Source of the DNA: Ecdyonurus torrentis
Lineage: Eukaryota; Arthropoda; Insecta; Ephemeroptera; Heptageniidae
Length of the DNA stretch: 64,000 bases
Reading direction: 5' to 3'
NCBI GenBank assembly: GCA_949318235.1
Contig: OX439131.1
Coordinates: 11,180,231-11,244,230, forward strand
The number at the start of each line of letters is the position of its first letter. The first letter of the stretch is position 1. The notes beneath the pieces are model-generated. The model saw only the letters and a list, made by a program, of their open reading frames with translations. It was not told the origin of the DNA and ran no database searches. The position numbers and the translations under genes are program-made. This document shows positions 31,841 through 43,820 of this stretch, piece after piece.

Positions 31841-31887
31841 TGACGTCACACCCCCACATAACACGCTATACACCTTCGCTTTTTATA
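31841..31887 (-). promoter_or_regulatory. TATA box plus CRE upstream of the candidate exon
   Basis: On the minus strand TATAAAAAG lies at 31887-31879 and a full CRE TGACGTCA at 31848-31841, both upstream of the GC-rich segment at 31690-31793. If the TATA box is used, transcription would start near 31850, at or beside the CRE, and the GC-rich segment would lie in the first exon rather than being an internal one. A CRE downstream of a TATA box is not the usual arrangement. Confidence 0.3.
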
Positions 31888-31889
31888 CT

Positions 31890-32384
31890 TAAAATAGAAA
31901 ATATATAATTTTTTTTTTTTTACTGGATTTAAGTACGATGATAATACAAAATTTATTACTAAATCAAGATTTTCGTAAAATAATAATATATAGATAGCAG
32001 CTACTAAAGTATTTTCGTAAAATTTAGATTTAATCGTAAGGGTTTTAAAAGTATTATTAATATGATATTTGCATGAAAGTAATTTTCTTTTTAAGTTTCT
32101 TTACTTCTTTTTTTAGTATTTTGTAACTTCCTTTTAAAATAATTGAACCGAGGTTGTTTTTTTTTAACAAAATTTCAAATTTCTCCAAAGATGGTTGATT
32201 TATAAAGTTTTAGCATATGACTCAGTTAGCACAGTAAGCTATTTTTGTTTAGCTATGCCAAATTATAAAAAAAATAATTATATAGAATAAATAAAAATTG
32301 GTTTGTAATAAAATAAGTGTGAAAAATATATGACAAGGTATAAGAAAATAATAATTTTACTATTTTTTGTCACGTTAAATCGCA
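31890..32384. other. AT-rich non-coding DNA
   Basis: Nothing beyond A/T-rich sequence and short T runs. Confidence 0.65.
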
Positions 32385-32567
32385 GTTCACACACGGAGCG
32401 ACATTTTTTTATGTGTAACTTAAATTTGATGTGCATTAAAAAATTTAATGGCTTTTAATGAAGAATGCATGTGTTGCAATCAAAAAGAAGATTTAGTGGT
32501 TTTTAATGGAGAGTTCATGCAATGCAATCAAATTTATTGCACAATACAAAAGTTATTCCGTGTGAAC
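32385..32567. mobile_element. Short inverted-repeat element with GTTCACACGGA ends and an internal duplication
   Basis: The left end is GTTCACACACGGAGCGAC and the right end, reversed, is GTTCACACGGAATAACTT, an imperfect terminal repeat with a 2-bp indel. Inside are two direct copies of a segment of about 40 bp: TTAATGGCTTTTAATGAAGA...TGCAATCAAA (from about 32445) and TTAGTGGTTTTTAATGGAGA...TGCAATCAAA (from about 32493). The element is about 183 bp and non-coding. It resembles a MITE of hAT- or related type, but I cannot prove a target duplication. Confidence 0.45.
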
Positions 32568-33764
32568 CGACCATTGCAGTGACCACTTTCTTCACAACAA
32601 TTTTTTTCTTTTTTACTCTACTATTATAAAAATACATATTATACATATTTTTCACAATTCACAATATAATTAAAAAAAAAACTTCTATTTTAATCATTTA
32701 AGAAGCAAGCTATACTATAATATTTTAATTCTTATACTTTTAATCCGATTTTCTTTCTGCTTAATTTATTTATATTTTATGAACAATTTTCAAAGAATTT
32801 ATGTTTCCTCATGATTACAAGAAAAGTACATTAATAATTTTTCAAGTAGCTATACACAAACATAACATACAGGGTATATATGAGAAAAATATATACATAA
32901 ACTAAAAGCTTTTTTTTTTTTTTTTTTTTTTTTACATGATTAAAAAAAATTAAAATAACATAAAAATGTTGTTTAAAGGTTTTAAAATAATTCTTGGTAT
33001 TTTATCTTGGTTAGTTTTAATATTAGCTTTGAGCATGGGTTACTTTACTACTGTAAAACGCATTATTACCATTACTTTGGAGTCAAGAGCGTGCGCGCTT
33101 ACGTTATATAGTACTTGAAACTTATATTATATTAGTTAAGCCAATTCAAAACTTCCCATATATTAGAATCCTTAAAATATAAGATAATCTTTTACACTGG
33201 GAAAAACTATTGTTATTATTACTTCTGATTTATTATTAATTTTTAAAATATTTAGGGTTATTATACTTATAATGAATAATGAATTCAAGAAAATAAAATA
33301 CAATTCTATCCATTTATGTCATTTTAATGACTTTTTACGGCTTATTTAAATGAAAAATGTTGATGATATTATACTCAATCGATGGTATTTTAAGAAATAT
33401 TGACATGAGAGCAATATTGATGGTATACCATCAAGTCCAATCCTAGGCTCTAAGTATCCAAAATTTCATGCCTATAGCTTTATTGGTTCAAGATATAATA
33501 AAGTTTTAAAGTTTTTATTAGCTCATCTGAGTATAATTGCATTCTGCAATTAATTGCATCAGGACCATACAATATTATATTGATATACATAGTTTAAATA
33601 TGGTAAAATTGAAGATAACTTATAGAAATTAAAGTATTTCAATGACACTTTTGTAGCATGGTTTATTAAAAAAAAATAAAAATAAAAATCTCGGTTATTT
33701 GAATTGCAAAAAAATATATATATATATATATATATTATTACACAAATACACTAAAACAAGGTCG
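32568..33764. other. AT-rich non-coding DNA
   Basis: T24 at about 32910-32933, the 18-bp perfect palindrome TTGATGGTATACCATCAA at 33417-33434, and a (TA)n tract at about 33715-33735. No gene recognised. Confidence 0.6.
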
Positions 33765-33890
33765 TTCCCGCCAAAAGCTGTATCCGCGGTGCTAAACCAA
33801 TCAGAGAGCGTGTTATAAACCTACCAGCCAATCACAGTTGACTTTACATTGTTAATTACACTGTATCCGCTCGAACTACTATTGGGAAAA
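33765..33890. promoter_or_regulatory. Promoter-like island: E2F-type site and paired CCAAT boxes
   Basis: TTCCCGCC (33765-33772; TTTTGGCGGGAA on the minus strand) matches the E2F consensus. Two CCAATCA boxes lie at 33797-33803 and 33828-33834, 31 bp or three helical turns apart, the spacing known for NF-Y pairs in cell-cycle promoters. A direct repeat CTGTATCCGC at 33778-33787 and 33861-33870 brackets them, and an inverted ATTGG follows at about 33882. No TATA box of note is present between them. Downstream on the plus strand an ATG at 33911 is followed by a stop after three codons. The promoted gene and its direction cannot be decided. Confidence 0.4.
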
Positions 33891-35238
33891 GTGTACATGT
33901 TTTATTAAAAATGTCAGTGTAAATATTATCATATTTATTTCAATTTTTTTAAATATAGTGATTTTAACTATGCGTGAATGATCGTTGACATCACTCTATG
34001 TGTATAGTGTATACTCTCAACTGGAATTCTTTCAAAATATATCGGGATTAAATTTCTCTCAGTGTAAAACAGTAAAAAGACGTTAATTCTTATTTAAAAG
34101 ATGATTTTAAAATCTCAAACAAATGCGGTATATAAGAAGTAGTCATAAAAAAGTTTAACATCAAAAAAATGTGAAAAGTTCTTAACCTAAAATTAGAATA
34201 CCAATAATAATAACATTATTATTTTTGTTATCATATTTTGAATGCTTTCTCTATATATATGTTACTCTAAATATAATATAATCTTTTATAGCTTTACGTA
34301 TTATATGTATAACGAACGTCCGCTCTTATCATAATCTGCAGTTCTATACTGTTAAGTTTTTATCTTAAGCTACCCTGGGTGGCTGCGTTGCTTTGCGTGA
34401 TCGAATAAAAAACCCTTTCCTTTTCCTCCTACACACTTCAAATACTTTTAACTTTACGAGACACCAAGTATTTAAAGTTTAAAATATCATAAAATTTCAA
34501 TTTATTGTTTATTTTTAATTGCCCTTTTTATTTTTATTTTTCTTAATAAAAAGTAGTTGCGAAAAAGCATAGAAAATTAATTGATAAATATCCCAGAATA
34601 TTATAGATGATAGTAAATCATTTTATCATTAAAACTTGAATCATTTTATTTTATATATATTTGAGCCTATAGTTAAATTGAATTAACGATCATCAATTCA
34701 AAAACATAAAAAACATGTATTTTTGAAAGTACGCGAGGTTTATGTCTGACTTAAATATCTGGCCCACTCTTACACCTAACCCCACTAGTTGACACTAGGT
34801 CACTAAACTGTAGCGACACGGAAATTTTCCATTGCAAAAAAATATATATTTTATACATCTGCACATACATTTTGGTAAAAATTCTTTTTTATTTGAATAT
34901 AGTTTTATGCGGCCTAGTGAACTAGTCTTTTAAAAGAGAGTTCAGTTAAGGGAAAGCTTAGATTTTTGCACGTATAAACAAGAAATAAAGCATACTCTCT
35001 TCAAGTAAGAAAAAATAAGAACAAAAAGAATGTGGAATATTTTCATAATTTGATTTTTATTTCAAAAGCAGTTAATGATGATACTGATTTTGAATTTTTT
35101 ATCAAAAAATTTGTAAATGAAATGCTTATATCCCAACACATTAAAATATTTAGTACCCTGTATACAGGTAAAATTTTGATTTGTCATTAATTATTCATAC
35201 ATCAAAACGTTTATTATTGATTCTATTATATTCCATAT

Positions 35239-35240
<2 letters not shown>
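33891..35240. other. AT-rich non-coding DNA
   Basis: Two mixed patches: 34360-34410 (GGGTGGCTGCGTTGCTTTGC) and 34730-34830 (ACTAGTTGACACTAGG repeats of CTAG). No open frame or splice-bounded segment of interest. Confidence 0.55.

Positions 35241-35330
<90 letters not shown>
35241..35330. repeat. (GA)n microsatellite, 45 units
   Basis: Pure 90-bp array; source of a poly-Arg-Glu frame. Confidence 0.98.
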
Positions 35331-35332
<2 letters not shown>

Positions 35333-35942
35333 AAAGGTAATTACATATTATAGTTTTACATTTACAGTACACTTTCCTTTGGAAAAGAAAAAAATACAAA
35401 AAACTGGAATATATTATAATTGTTTTTAATTAAATAAAATCATTTAATCAGCGATAAAAGTTTAACTAAAAATGTTTTACATTACATATAGCTGAATATT
35501 TAATTTACATAACTTTTTTTTTGTACTTCTTCTTTTTCTCACTTCTTTTTTTTTTTTTTTTTTTTAAATTGTATATTAAAATGGTAATGAATATTGTAAT
35601 TCTAGATATATTTATTTTTTTTATTTTAATACAGTGTACAATTTTATGGTAAATTATAATTTGAAATACATACAAGTGGTTGTGAACATGTAAATGAGTT
35701 ACGTATGTATTTATTTTTTCAAGTGAACTTGCTATATCAAGAGTATTATATGGTTAATGTGAAACTTTACCATTGTAGAATTAAGCACCCACTCACAATT
35801 TAATATAATTATTATTCTTTTAAAATAATAATAATAAAAATAAAAAAACATTATATAAAAAGATGGCGTTTTTAGATTTCATTTCATTATAAAACTTTGC
35901 ATTGCATGCATTTGCAAACTTGTTACTCTATAAGTGATGGAG

Positions 35943-35945
<3 letters not shown>

Positions 35946-35981
<36 letters not shown>
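35946..35981. repeat. (GA)n microsatellite
   Basis: About 18 units. Confidence 0.95.
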
Positions 35982-35985
<4 letters not shown>

Positions 35986-36162
35986 TGTGTCGTGTAAGTT
36001 GATTTTTGTTTCTGATAATGTACTTCTACGTTTTTGTTGTATTTTTATTTTAAATAGTTTTTATGGAGTTTTGAGAAGTACAGACTGAGGACTTGTGATT
36101 ATAAAATTGTTTCTCTCTTCAATTTATTTCTGTTGCTTTGATTCCAAATGCTTTGAGCAATC

Positions 36163-36290
36163 GAGTTTTCTGATCACTGCTACGGGGCTACAGTTGGGTT
36201 TTGAGACAAACTAATGCTATTTATACATGTAAATCCCATCAAGTGTTTTGTGATATAAATGCTTATGTTTTTCTCTGGTCTATTCCTTTA
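36163..36290 (+). repeat. Dispersed repeat, copy 2
   Basis: Same orientation as copy 1 at 9659-9788. It has a 4-bp insertion (ATTTATACATGTAA versus ATTTATGTAA) and scattered substitutions. It lies about 140 bp upstream of the second copy of the CACGGAAAA-type MITE family. Confidence 0.65.
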
Positions 36291-36432
36291 AGAATATTAA
36301 TTGTTTCTAACTTGTGCATTTTAGCGTATATAGTACACACAATTGCGATAATTTATTTTACTATTTTATAGCTCACACTAAATTTATGATGTTATTTTTA
36401 TGAGAAAAATAAAATAAGCGTTAAATTTAAAT

Positions 36433-36715
36433 GGTATACGGGAAAAAATTACTACGAATGGTAGATAATAAATAAATCCTGTAAATTGCAATAAGTAAAC
36501 ATTAGACTTGAACAGGTGTTACTTTATAATATACACTGTTACTGTATACTACAAAAGTACCTAATGCAGGTAAAACATTACTACAATTTAGGTATGTATC
36601 ACCTAAATTTAGGTAACATTATGTAGTATATTAGACACCAGTTCCAGGTTATAATATAGACTTATTGAAATACACAGGATTTATGTACTACCTGCCATTT
36701 GTAATAAATTTTACC
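36433..36715. mobile_element. MITE-like repeat, copy 2 of the 23425-23703 family
   Basis: Starts GGTATACGGGAAAAAATTAC. The left ATTACTACGAATGGTAG segment is inversely matched at the right end (ACTACCTGCCATTTGTAATA). Interior carries ACCTAATGCAGGT and CACCTAAATTTAGGT, two short palindromes. No coding capacity. Divergence from copy 1 is substantial, so the family is probably old. Confidence 0.55.
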
Positions 36716-38170
36716 ATATAATAAATATTTTCACAATCGTGTTTAATGGAAAAATGTCCAATTTTCTTCATATTTGAGTGTTTATTTTATTTTGGAGGCT
36801 ATAATACTTTTCTTCGTGTCCGTTCATCCTAAAATTTTTGACATTTAAAACTTACATTAAATATCACATTAACAAAAATAATACTTTCAACAAATTTACA
36901 TTTTGATGAGAAAAAAAATATATAGTGTTATGTGAAACCTATTAGAAAACATAATATTTTTCTTTTTTTACGAAAAAAAAAAATCACATTTTCAGTACAA
37001 GCAATTATTATTTTTAATCATGACAAGGTTCGGACAGACAGATATTTAAACGAGATTTTCTCTCCCTCTTTCTCTCTCAATGAACGAAGTTAGCTGTGCA
37101 ACACTTTTCATGTGATGTGTTTTATTTTTGTGTATGTAAACTGTCTTGCTTGCTGTCTACAAGCAAAGTGACGTTTGCTTATTTACTTTCAACCTTCTGA
37201 TGGACGACTTAAGTATTATAACTTAAGACTCCAGTAAAAACAAGAATCACGATCAGAATTTCCAATTCATTTTATGCATTAATGGACTTTTATATAAATG
37301 TACACACTTCATGTCATTTTATTTTTAGTGTTGAAAATCTTGTTTAATATATATTTAACATTATCATGAAAGGCAATTATGTATAAAGTTAAGTTTTGTT
37401 TTATAATTCTACGCAGTATTAAGAGTTCTTTTATGACAGTGTTCTTCAAGTATATTATATACATTTAAAGCAAATATTGTTCAAATCATTGTTAAAGAGA
37501 CTGAGACAAAATTTTTTTTGACGTATAATGAATTAGATTTGATACGAAGAAAATAACGTAAAATATTAATTCGGAATCTATATACGTAAAGTTTTAACGT
37601 AAGTTAATTCAGTGGTTTGACTTGCAGTTGTATATAGACAAAGAAAAAAAATTGCATGGTTAATACAGGATCAGACAACTCTAAATTATAACAAAAACAA
37701 AATATATGTTAAATTTTGAATTGCATTTTTTTTTAAAATTTATTATATTACTCTCATAGGTCCACATGCTGACTACAATAACTATTTTAAGTCTTATCTG
37801 ACAGTCACTGGTCCTGAAATTTTTATCATAGGTAGCTTTGACCATTGACTTTCAAATCACATAAAAAAAAAAATAGGGAATCAACTCTTAAATTTCAGAG
37901 TTGTGCACCTGCTAACTATAACCCTTATATAAAATCAAATTTGAGAAAATAAAATATACAGTATATTGCAATGTATCAGTAACAAACTATGCTGGAGCTG
38001 GATTTTTTTTTATTATTATTTATTATTATTATTATTATTTTTTTTTTGCACTTTAAATAAATTTGATGATCATACTTAATTGAAACTTTATAATAGCCAT
38101 GCAATATTATAGTATTATTACAGTAAGAATATTGTGTTTTGAATTGATAGATACTTGATGGGTTGTTCAG
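36716..38170. other. AT-rich non-coding DNA
   Basis: No gene seen; TTA-repeat and T-rich tract at about 38008-38048. Confidence 0.6.
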
Positions 38171-38179
38171 ATTAGTTTA

Positions 38180-38330
38180 CGAGTTCGCTACCCACGCGCG
38201 GCGTGACAAACCGAACTGATCAAATCATGCGAGTAGCAAAACTGAACATTCCGCGCCCCACCCACCACCATGTGTTATCAATTAATTAGCGTATCTTCAG
38301 CTTGTTGTTCTCTCTTCATCGCAGCAGCAG
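38180..38330. promoter_or_regulatory. CpG-rich promoter-like island
   Basis: Contains CCCACGCGCGGCGTGAC (about 38192-38208), CCGCGCCCCACCCACC (an Sp/KLF-type CACCC/GC box, about 38251-38266), ATTAATTAG homeodomain-type core and a (GCA)n tract. A GTAAGT donor-like sequence lies downstream at 38388. Short frames on the minus strand (27 codons from CATGGTGGTGG) are not recognised. Composition contrasts strongly with the neighbourhood. Confidence 0.3.
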
Positions 38331-38542
38331 TATTACATCTCATTAAACATTTTTAATTAATATTTAACTCTTTTTATTATTATGTGTGTAAGTTATGGCG
38401 CGAAACAACCATGAATCATAACAACTGCTTATCTTATCATGCACAGGCTTATTTGTATGTGTGTGTATATTATATTTATATTTCATTCAGTGCACTAAAT
38501 TCGGATAATATTATTACTGACAATTTATTAGCTGTAGAAATA

Positions 38543-38661
<119 letters not shown>

Positions 38662-39443
38662 GATAAAGAAAAGACAAAATATCAATGAAAATGGTTATTT
38701 ATTTTATTTATGAATATATTAAATGTATACAGATTTTATTGCATTTAAAAAACTGAACTACAAATTGAAACATCAAAACAAATTTCTTTCTACTCAACAC
38801 TAAATTTAAGCGTATAATAAAGTAAAACAAATTTTTACACCAAAAATATCTGTTCTATTTATTTACAATATGTTAACATGACTTCCTGGCTATATAGCTC
38901 TTGAAATTTTGACATATCCATCAGAGAAAATTTTAACTTAACAATATTTTTACTTTGCAGAGTGAATGGAAACGTCTTTTAAATAAGTAGGGAAATAAAT
39001 TGGACAGTTGGTTTATTTTTGTATGTCTTGAAACAGACAGAAGTTTGGGAAGAGTCATTAAAGGTGACTAACGAAAAAGAAAATATTTATTCTTTAATAA
39101 AGTGAGCAAGTTTACTCTTTCAATTTTTTCATTGCTTTTTTTTCCCCTTGCAAACATTAATACTCTACTTTTGCACACAAAAGTAATAATTTTTTTTATA
39201 TAGATAAACCTCTCCACTACATTCAACATTTTTTTACGTTAATTTAGCTTTGCTGTGCCATTTGTAAATTTTAATGATGATAATATTCTTTTCAATGTGC
39301 TTTTCTTAGTTCTTAAGATGGACAATATTTATTGTCAGCACGTAGGCAAATTAAACTTTTTTTAGAAAGAAATTAATGATTCAAAATTAAAATCTAATTT
39401 TAAATTTTACTCGTTAGCTACTCCAATAGCGTGTTGAAAACTC

Positions 39444-39495
<52 letters not shown>

Positions 39496-40029
39496 CTCAC
39501 TCTTTCTTCTACAATAGAATTATAATACTGGCTGCAGAAACTCATTCAGAAACTTTAGAGCCTTTCTATTTTAACAAAAACATAAAGAAGAAGAAGAAGT
39601 GGAGAAGACGAAAAAATAAAATTAGAAATAAAAACAGTTTGTTTTCTAAAAGTGTAAAGTTAGACTCAAATGAATGGAATGTAAAATAGAAGTAGAAGAA
39701 GAGAAACAGTAACAGTTGTGAGACATTTCGTTGTAAACAAATCAAAAAGTTTCTCTCATCAATGCATGCGTTTATATAAAACATTAAAAACTTTTATTCT
39801 TGAAATAAAAAAAAAAATCGTTTCCTTTAAATTTTCTTTACAGTATACTCATCTCAAGTTGCAAAGAATAAATCACTTGTTTTGTGAGGGACATTTAGTA
39901 TAAAAAGTTACAAAAATAACTTGCAAACGTAAGAAAAAAATACGATAATTTCCACCTGATACCCTAGCTTTTTTGTGTTTTGGCTAACGTTAATTTCTTG
40001 AAAACATTTGCCTCATTTCACATGCCACG

Positions 40030-40031
<2 letters not shown>

Positions 40032-40073
<42 letters not shown>
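40032..40073. repeat. Poly(T) run, 42 bases
   Basis: Pure T42. Confidence 0.95.
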
Positions 40074-40076
<3 letters not shown>

Positions 40077-41063
40077 GATAACTACAGTGTAAATGAATTA
40101 CTTCAACTTTTATTTCTTTTTAAATAACAAAGATTGTAATGTTGTTAACATTTTTTAATTAATTATATTTTCTTTGCTTTTAGTAATAAAATTTTATTTG
40201 ATACAACATTATATACAATGTTATTTATTGTTTTAATTTAATTTGGTGTATTATTTTAGTTTTAAAGTTTAATTTTAAATAAAACAGTGAATCACAAGTT
40301 TTACTTAATAATAAACCAATTACTCAAAAATACAATTTCAAAATTACGATACAGATTTTGTATTTGCTTTGCTACAGGATTTGGAAGTAAAATGGAAATA
40401 TATCATAGCTTTCATTTTTTAAACTCCCCCCCCCCCTTCCAGTAATGCGGTTATATAACAAAGAAAAGAGTTGTCAAATTTATTTTCAGTTTAAATGATG
40501 TTCTACAAAATTGAGATTAAAAATAGAATACTAAAAATAGATGACGATTAAATATTTAAAAATAAAAAAAGATCAAGAGAAAATACGAAAGTATCAGAAT
40601 TATTTAGTGGAAGAGAAAAAGTAAATAAAATAAATGTCTTTCAGGTAATCCAATAAATCTGATAATTTCTTTTGTATGCATGGCAATCCTTTTGACATTT
40701 CAATGCATTTTTATCACATTGCATACATTGTATATACCAAGAATATAAAATCTTAAACTTTGAATTTTTATATAAAAATGCGATATACTTAATATGGTAA
40801 TGTAATAATGCAGTAAAATATGTATAAAGAGAGTTAAAAAAAAAGTTAACTACTTGACCAAATGCAGAGAGTTTAAACTCTTTTTTTTTTCCTGTAACTT
40901 GTTTCTTTTTTGTTACTCTTTTATTTTTTTAAGAGAAGTTTAACAATCCACCTCATCTCTAAAATACAAAGAGAAAATAAAAGAAGAAATAAAATATATA
41001 AAAATGTTTGGGTGGATTCACATTCTCAAGATTTATGCAAATAGCCTGTAGAAAAATCAGTTC

Positions 41064-41065
<2 letters not shown>

Positions 41066-41144
<79 letters not shown>
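41066..41144. repeat. (CT)n microsatellite, about 39 units
   Basis: Pure CT array of 79 bp. Confidence 0.98.
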
Positions 41145-41147
<3 letters not shown>

Positions 41148-43169
41148 AGCTTCTTATGTGTATATAAGAGAGAATTTTTCAAGAAGTACTTTTCATAAGT
41201 TTTTATTATATATATATATATATATATATACTTAAAAATATATTTATATACATCGTCGCTTTTTCTTTAAAGTAAAACGTTTTTCAAATAACAAGTTCTC
41301 TATAGAGGTTAAGAGAGAGAGAGAAAAAAAGTTTATATATCGTGCAAAAGACAAAGCTTAAGGAATGTAGGAATAAAAGTGGGGTTTTTAGTTGAGGAAT
41401 TGTGAACAGCCGGAGCCAAAAACTCAAGAGTCTGATATATAAGAAAAACTCCCTTGTTATATTGTCATCCCTATATCCATTCACTTGTACGTATATATAC
41501 CTACCAAATAACTGAAAAAGAAATAAGATTAAAGGAATAATAAATTGTTCTTAGAATTTTCATTCTTAATTACCGTAAAATTCATTAATGACTTCAAGAA
41601 TATATATTTTTTTTTGTTTTTAGTTTGTTATGGTTGGGAAGTTTACAATTTTTATAATATATGAATGTAAATAATAATGTATTGAAATTTAATGACAAAT
41701 TCTGTAAAATATTTAATTGACAAAAACTTTTACAGATCAGATACTGTATATTATTTGAATTATTATACTTAATTACCTTAGTGCATTCATATGAAAACTC
41801 TAATTAATGTGTATTCTTTATGATTATAGTGATTATACATAGTATTCCCGCATAAGACAAAAGAGAGTAAAACTTGATAAAAAAAATGAGCTCTGATACG
41901 TATAACAATCTTAATATTTGTTATGGCATTCAATTGTAGTACAGAAATTTATTGAAAAATGACCAATATTGAAATATTATAAACTTTTATATTAATCAGT
42001 ATAATCAAATTTAAAATAGAACAAAACATTTTTACGACAATGCTATAAAATTTTCTGTAAAAACTAAATTCAAATGTTTATAACACATATTCTATTCCTT
42101 TAAAATAATCCCATATACTAAAAACACATAAAGCTTTCTAAATTACAAGTAAACATCTTAAAATACAAGAAGAAAAAGCCTCAAAAATGTTTGTTTGAAA
42201 ATAAAAAAGAAGAAGAAGAAGAAGAAGAAAAAGCTGTTCTCCCTCTTCTCTTATAAGAGCTGGGAATACCTCGCGAGCAGGGAATTGAAAACCTAAATTT
42301 ACACTTTTCAGACACACCACTACTACTTCTGTTGAATGGAGAGCAAAAATAAAAGAATTAACGTTAAAATCAGCATGAACATCTGATGAAACATTGATAT
42401 ACGTATTTCATTCTTAAATCAACGTTTTATATATCATACAATTTATTGTGTGTAGATACTTAAGTTTTATTATACAGAATTAGTGTAAAGGTAAAATAGG
42501 CTAATAATGCTATTATTTTTTATTTTATAGGTAGTTCGAAGTGATTAATATCAACCATGTGAATTTTTTCTCTTAATGAATTTTTATTTAGTTTAATAAA
42601 ATGTTTTAAAATTAGAATATATGACTAATTAGTTTTCTATTAATAATATAGTCTATTTTTAAATATTTATATAATTCAAAAAAATTGTAACGATCTTATG
42701 TATAATATGTATTATAATTGGAATCACTGATATAACGTAACTGATATGCCCCTTTTTAAGAATTTTATTTGAATACTTAAATTGTTTATTTCTTTTTTTA
42801 AATCTATAGAATATCAATCTTCAGGAATGCAAAAGGTATGAAAACTTACGATGATAATTAATTAAATACAAAATACCAATCCCACAAACAATTTATCCAA
42901 AAATAAAATCAGAATCAATTTATTCACAAAGCTGTTTTAAACTTATATAGTATACACTCATCCGAGACACTATAATCAATAAAACTCAAATATCCCTAAG
43001 GTGAATTTGAAGAAAAAAATATATTCATTTCTATTTTTATTGATAGACATATAAGATAAAAAAAAAAGTATATAAGAAAAAAAATATTAAAAAAAAAATA
43101 TATATATATATATTTCCTAAGAAAAATGATGTAATTCTTATCACTTTATTATCTAATATTAAAAATATA

Positions 43170-43200
43170 GATTGGATTGGTTCACGGCGGGGGCGTTACC
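43170..43200. promoter_or_regulatory. Inverted CCAAT boxes and GC box
   Basis: GATTGGATTGG (two overlapping inverted CCAAT motifs) is followed within 10 bp by GGCGGGGGCG, an Sp/KLF-type GC box. Placed immediately upstream of the mixed-composition segment 43200-43400. Confidence 0.3.
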
Positions 43201-43243
43201 GTACAGTAAGTGGTTAGCAGTCAACAAACGTCACTCAAACTTG

Positions 43244-43420
43244 ATGAAGGCATCACTACTTCACTTCAAGCCGGACACAACACAAGCTCACCTTGAAGAA
43301 AACGCACTTTTTTTTTTTTCAGGAGCTCTCAGTCTGACCTCTTGCTTGCCCCTGGTATTAACTGATAGGTCACTCACCGTCAAAATCTTAAAAGAAGTTA
43401 ACACTTTTAAATATACTTAA
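43244..43420 (+). CDS. Possible 58-aa ORF downstream of a CCAAT/GC-box cluster
   Basis: ATG frame MKASLLHFKPDTTQAHLEEN, then a Phe run across a T12 tract, then GALSLTSCLPLVLTD and a Lys/Thr-rich end. The frame stays open upstream to about 43172 without another ATG. Composition is balanced apart from the T tract. On the plus strand the T12-CAG at 43310-43322 also looks like a splice acceptor. On the minus strand two consensus donors occur: AAG|GTGAGC with GT at 43291-43290, and CG|GTGAGT with GT at 43377-43376. The segment could therefore be exonic on either strand. No family recognised. Confidence 0.2.
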   Translation: MKASLLHFKPDTTQAHLEENALFFFSGALSLTSCLPLVLTDRSLTVKILKEVNTFKYT

Positions 43421-43820
43421 AGTTAAATTAGAACCCTTGAAGTTGTAATGAAATATAAGAGTAAAATTATCATACATAGTCAATAATAATATTGTTTGTT
43501 GATTTCTCACTCATACTTAAAATAATAAGCTTTATTACATATGTTTGAGTGCCAAAAAATAAATAAATAATACATATTTTAGGACAGAAAAAACAACAAC
43601 TAATTTTTCATGCTCTCGTTTAATAGATTTTGAATAATATTTCTAGCTTAAAAACTTTATTTATTCGTAAACAAGAGTATATTGAAAATTCTAACAAAAA
43701 GAAATGCTGTATGCTATAGTACTGTACTGTACGTATACGTATTTTTAGACAAGTAATTTATGTGTAAATTTAAATAATTTTAGACAGATTAAAATTAAAA
43801 ATATGTGCGACGACGACACG

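Larger units (their letters stand above)
38662..43170. other. AT-rich non-coding DNA
   Basis: Includes (CT)n at 39447-39492, T42 at 40032-40073, a C run at about 40427-40436, (CT)n at 41066-41144, a TA tract at 41207-41230, and (GAA)n at about 42208-42231. Short frames are microsatellite-driven or of chance length. No gene recognised. Confidence 0.6.

Noticed and set aside
35181..35429. Poly-Arg-Glu open frame, and those at 38384-38713, 52662-52898 and 35897-36088
   Set aside because: Translations of (GA)n arrays with short chance flanks; the opposite strand is open too.
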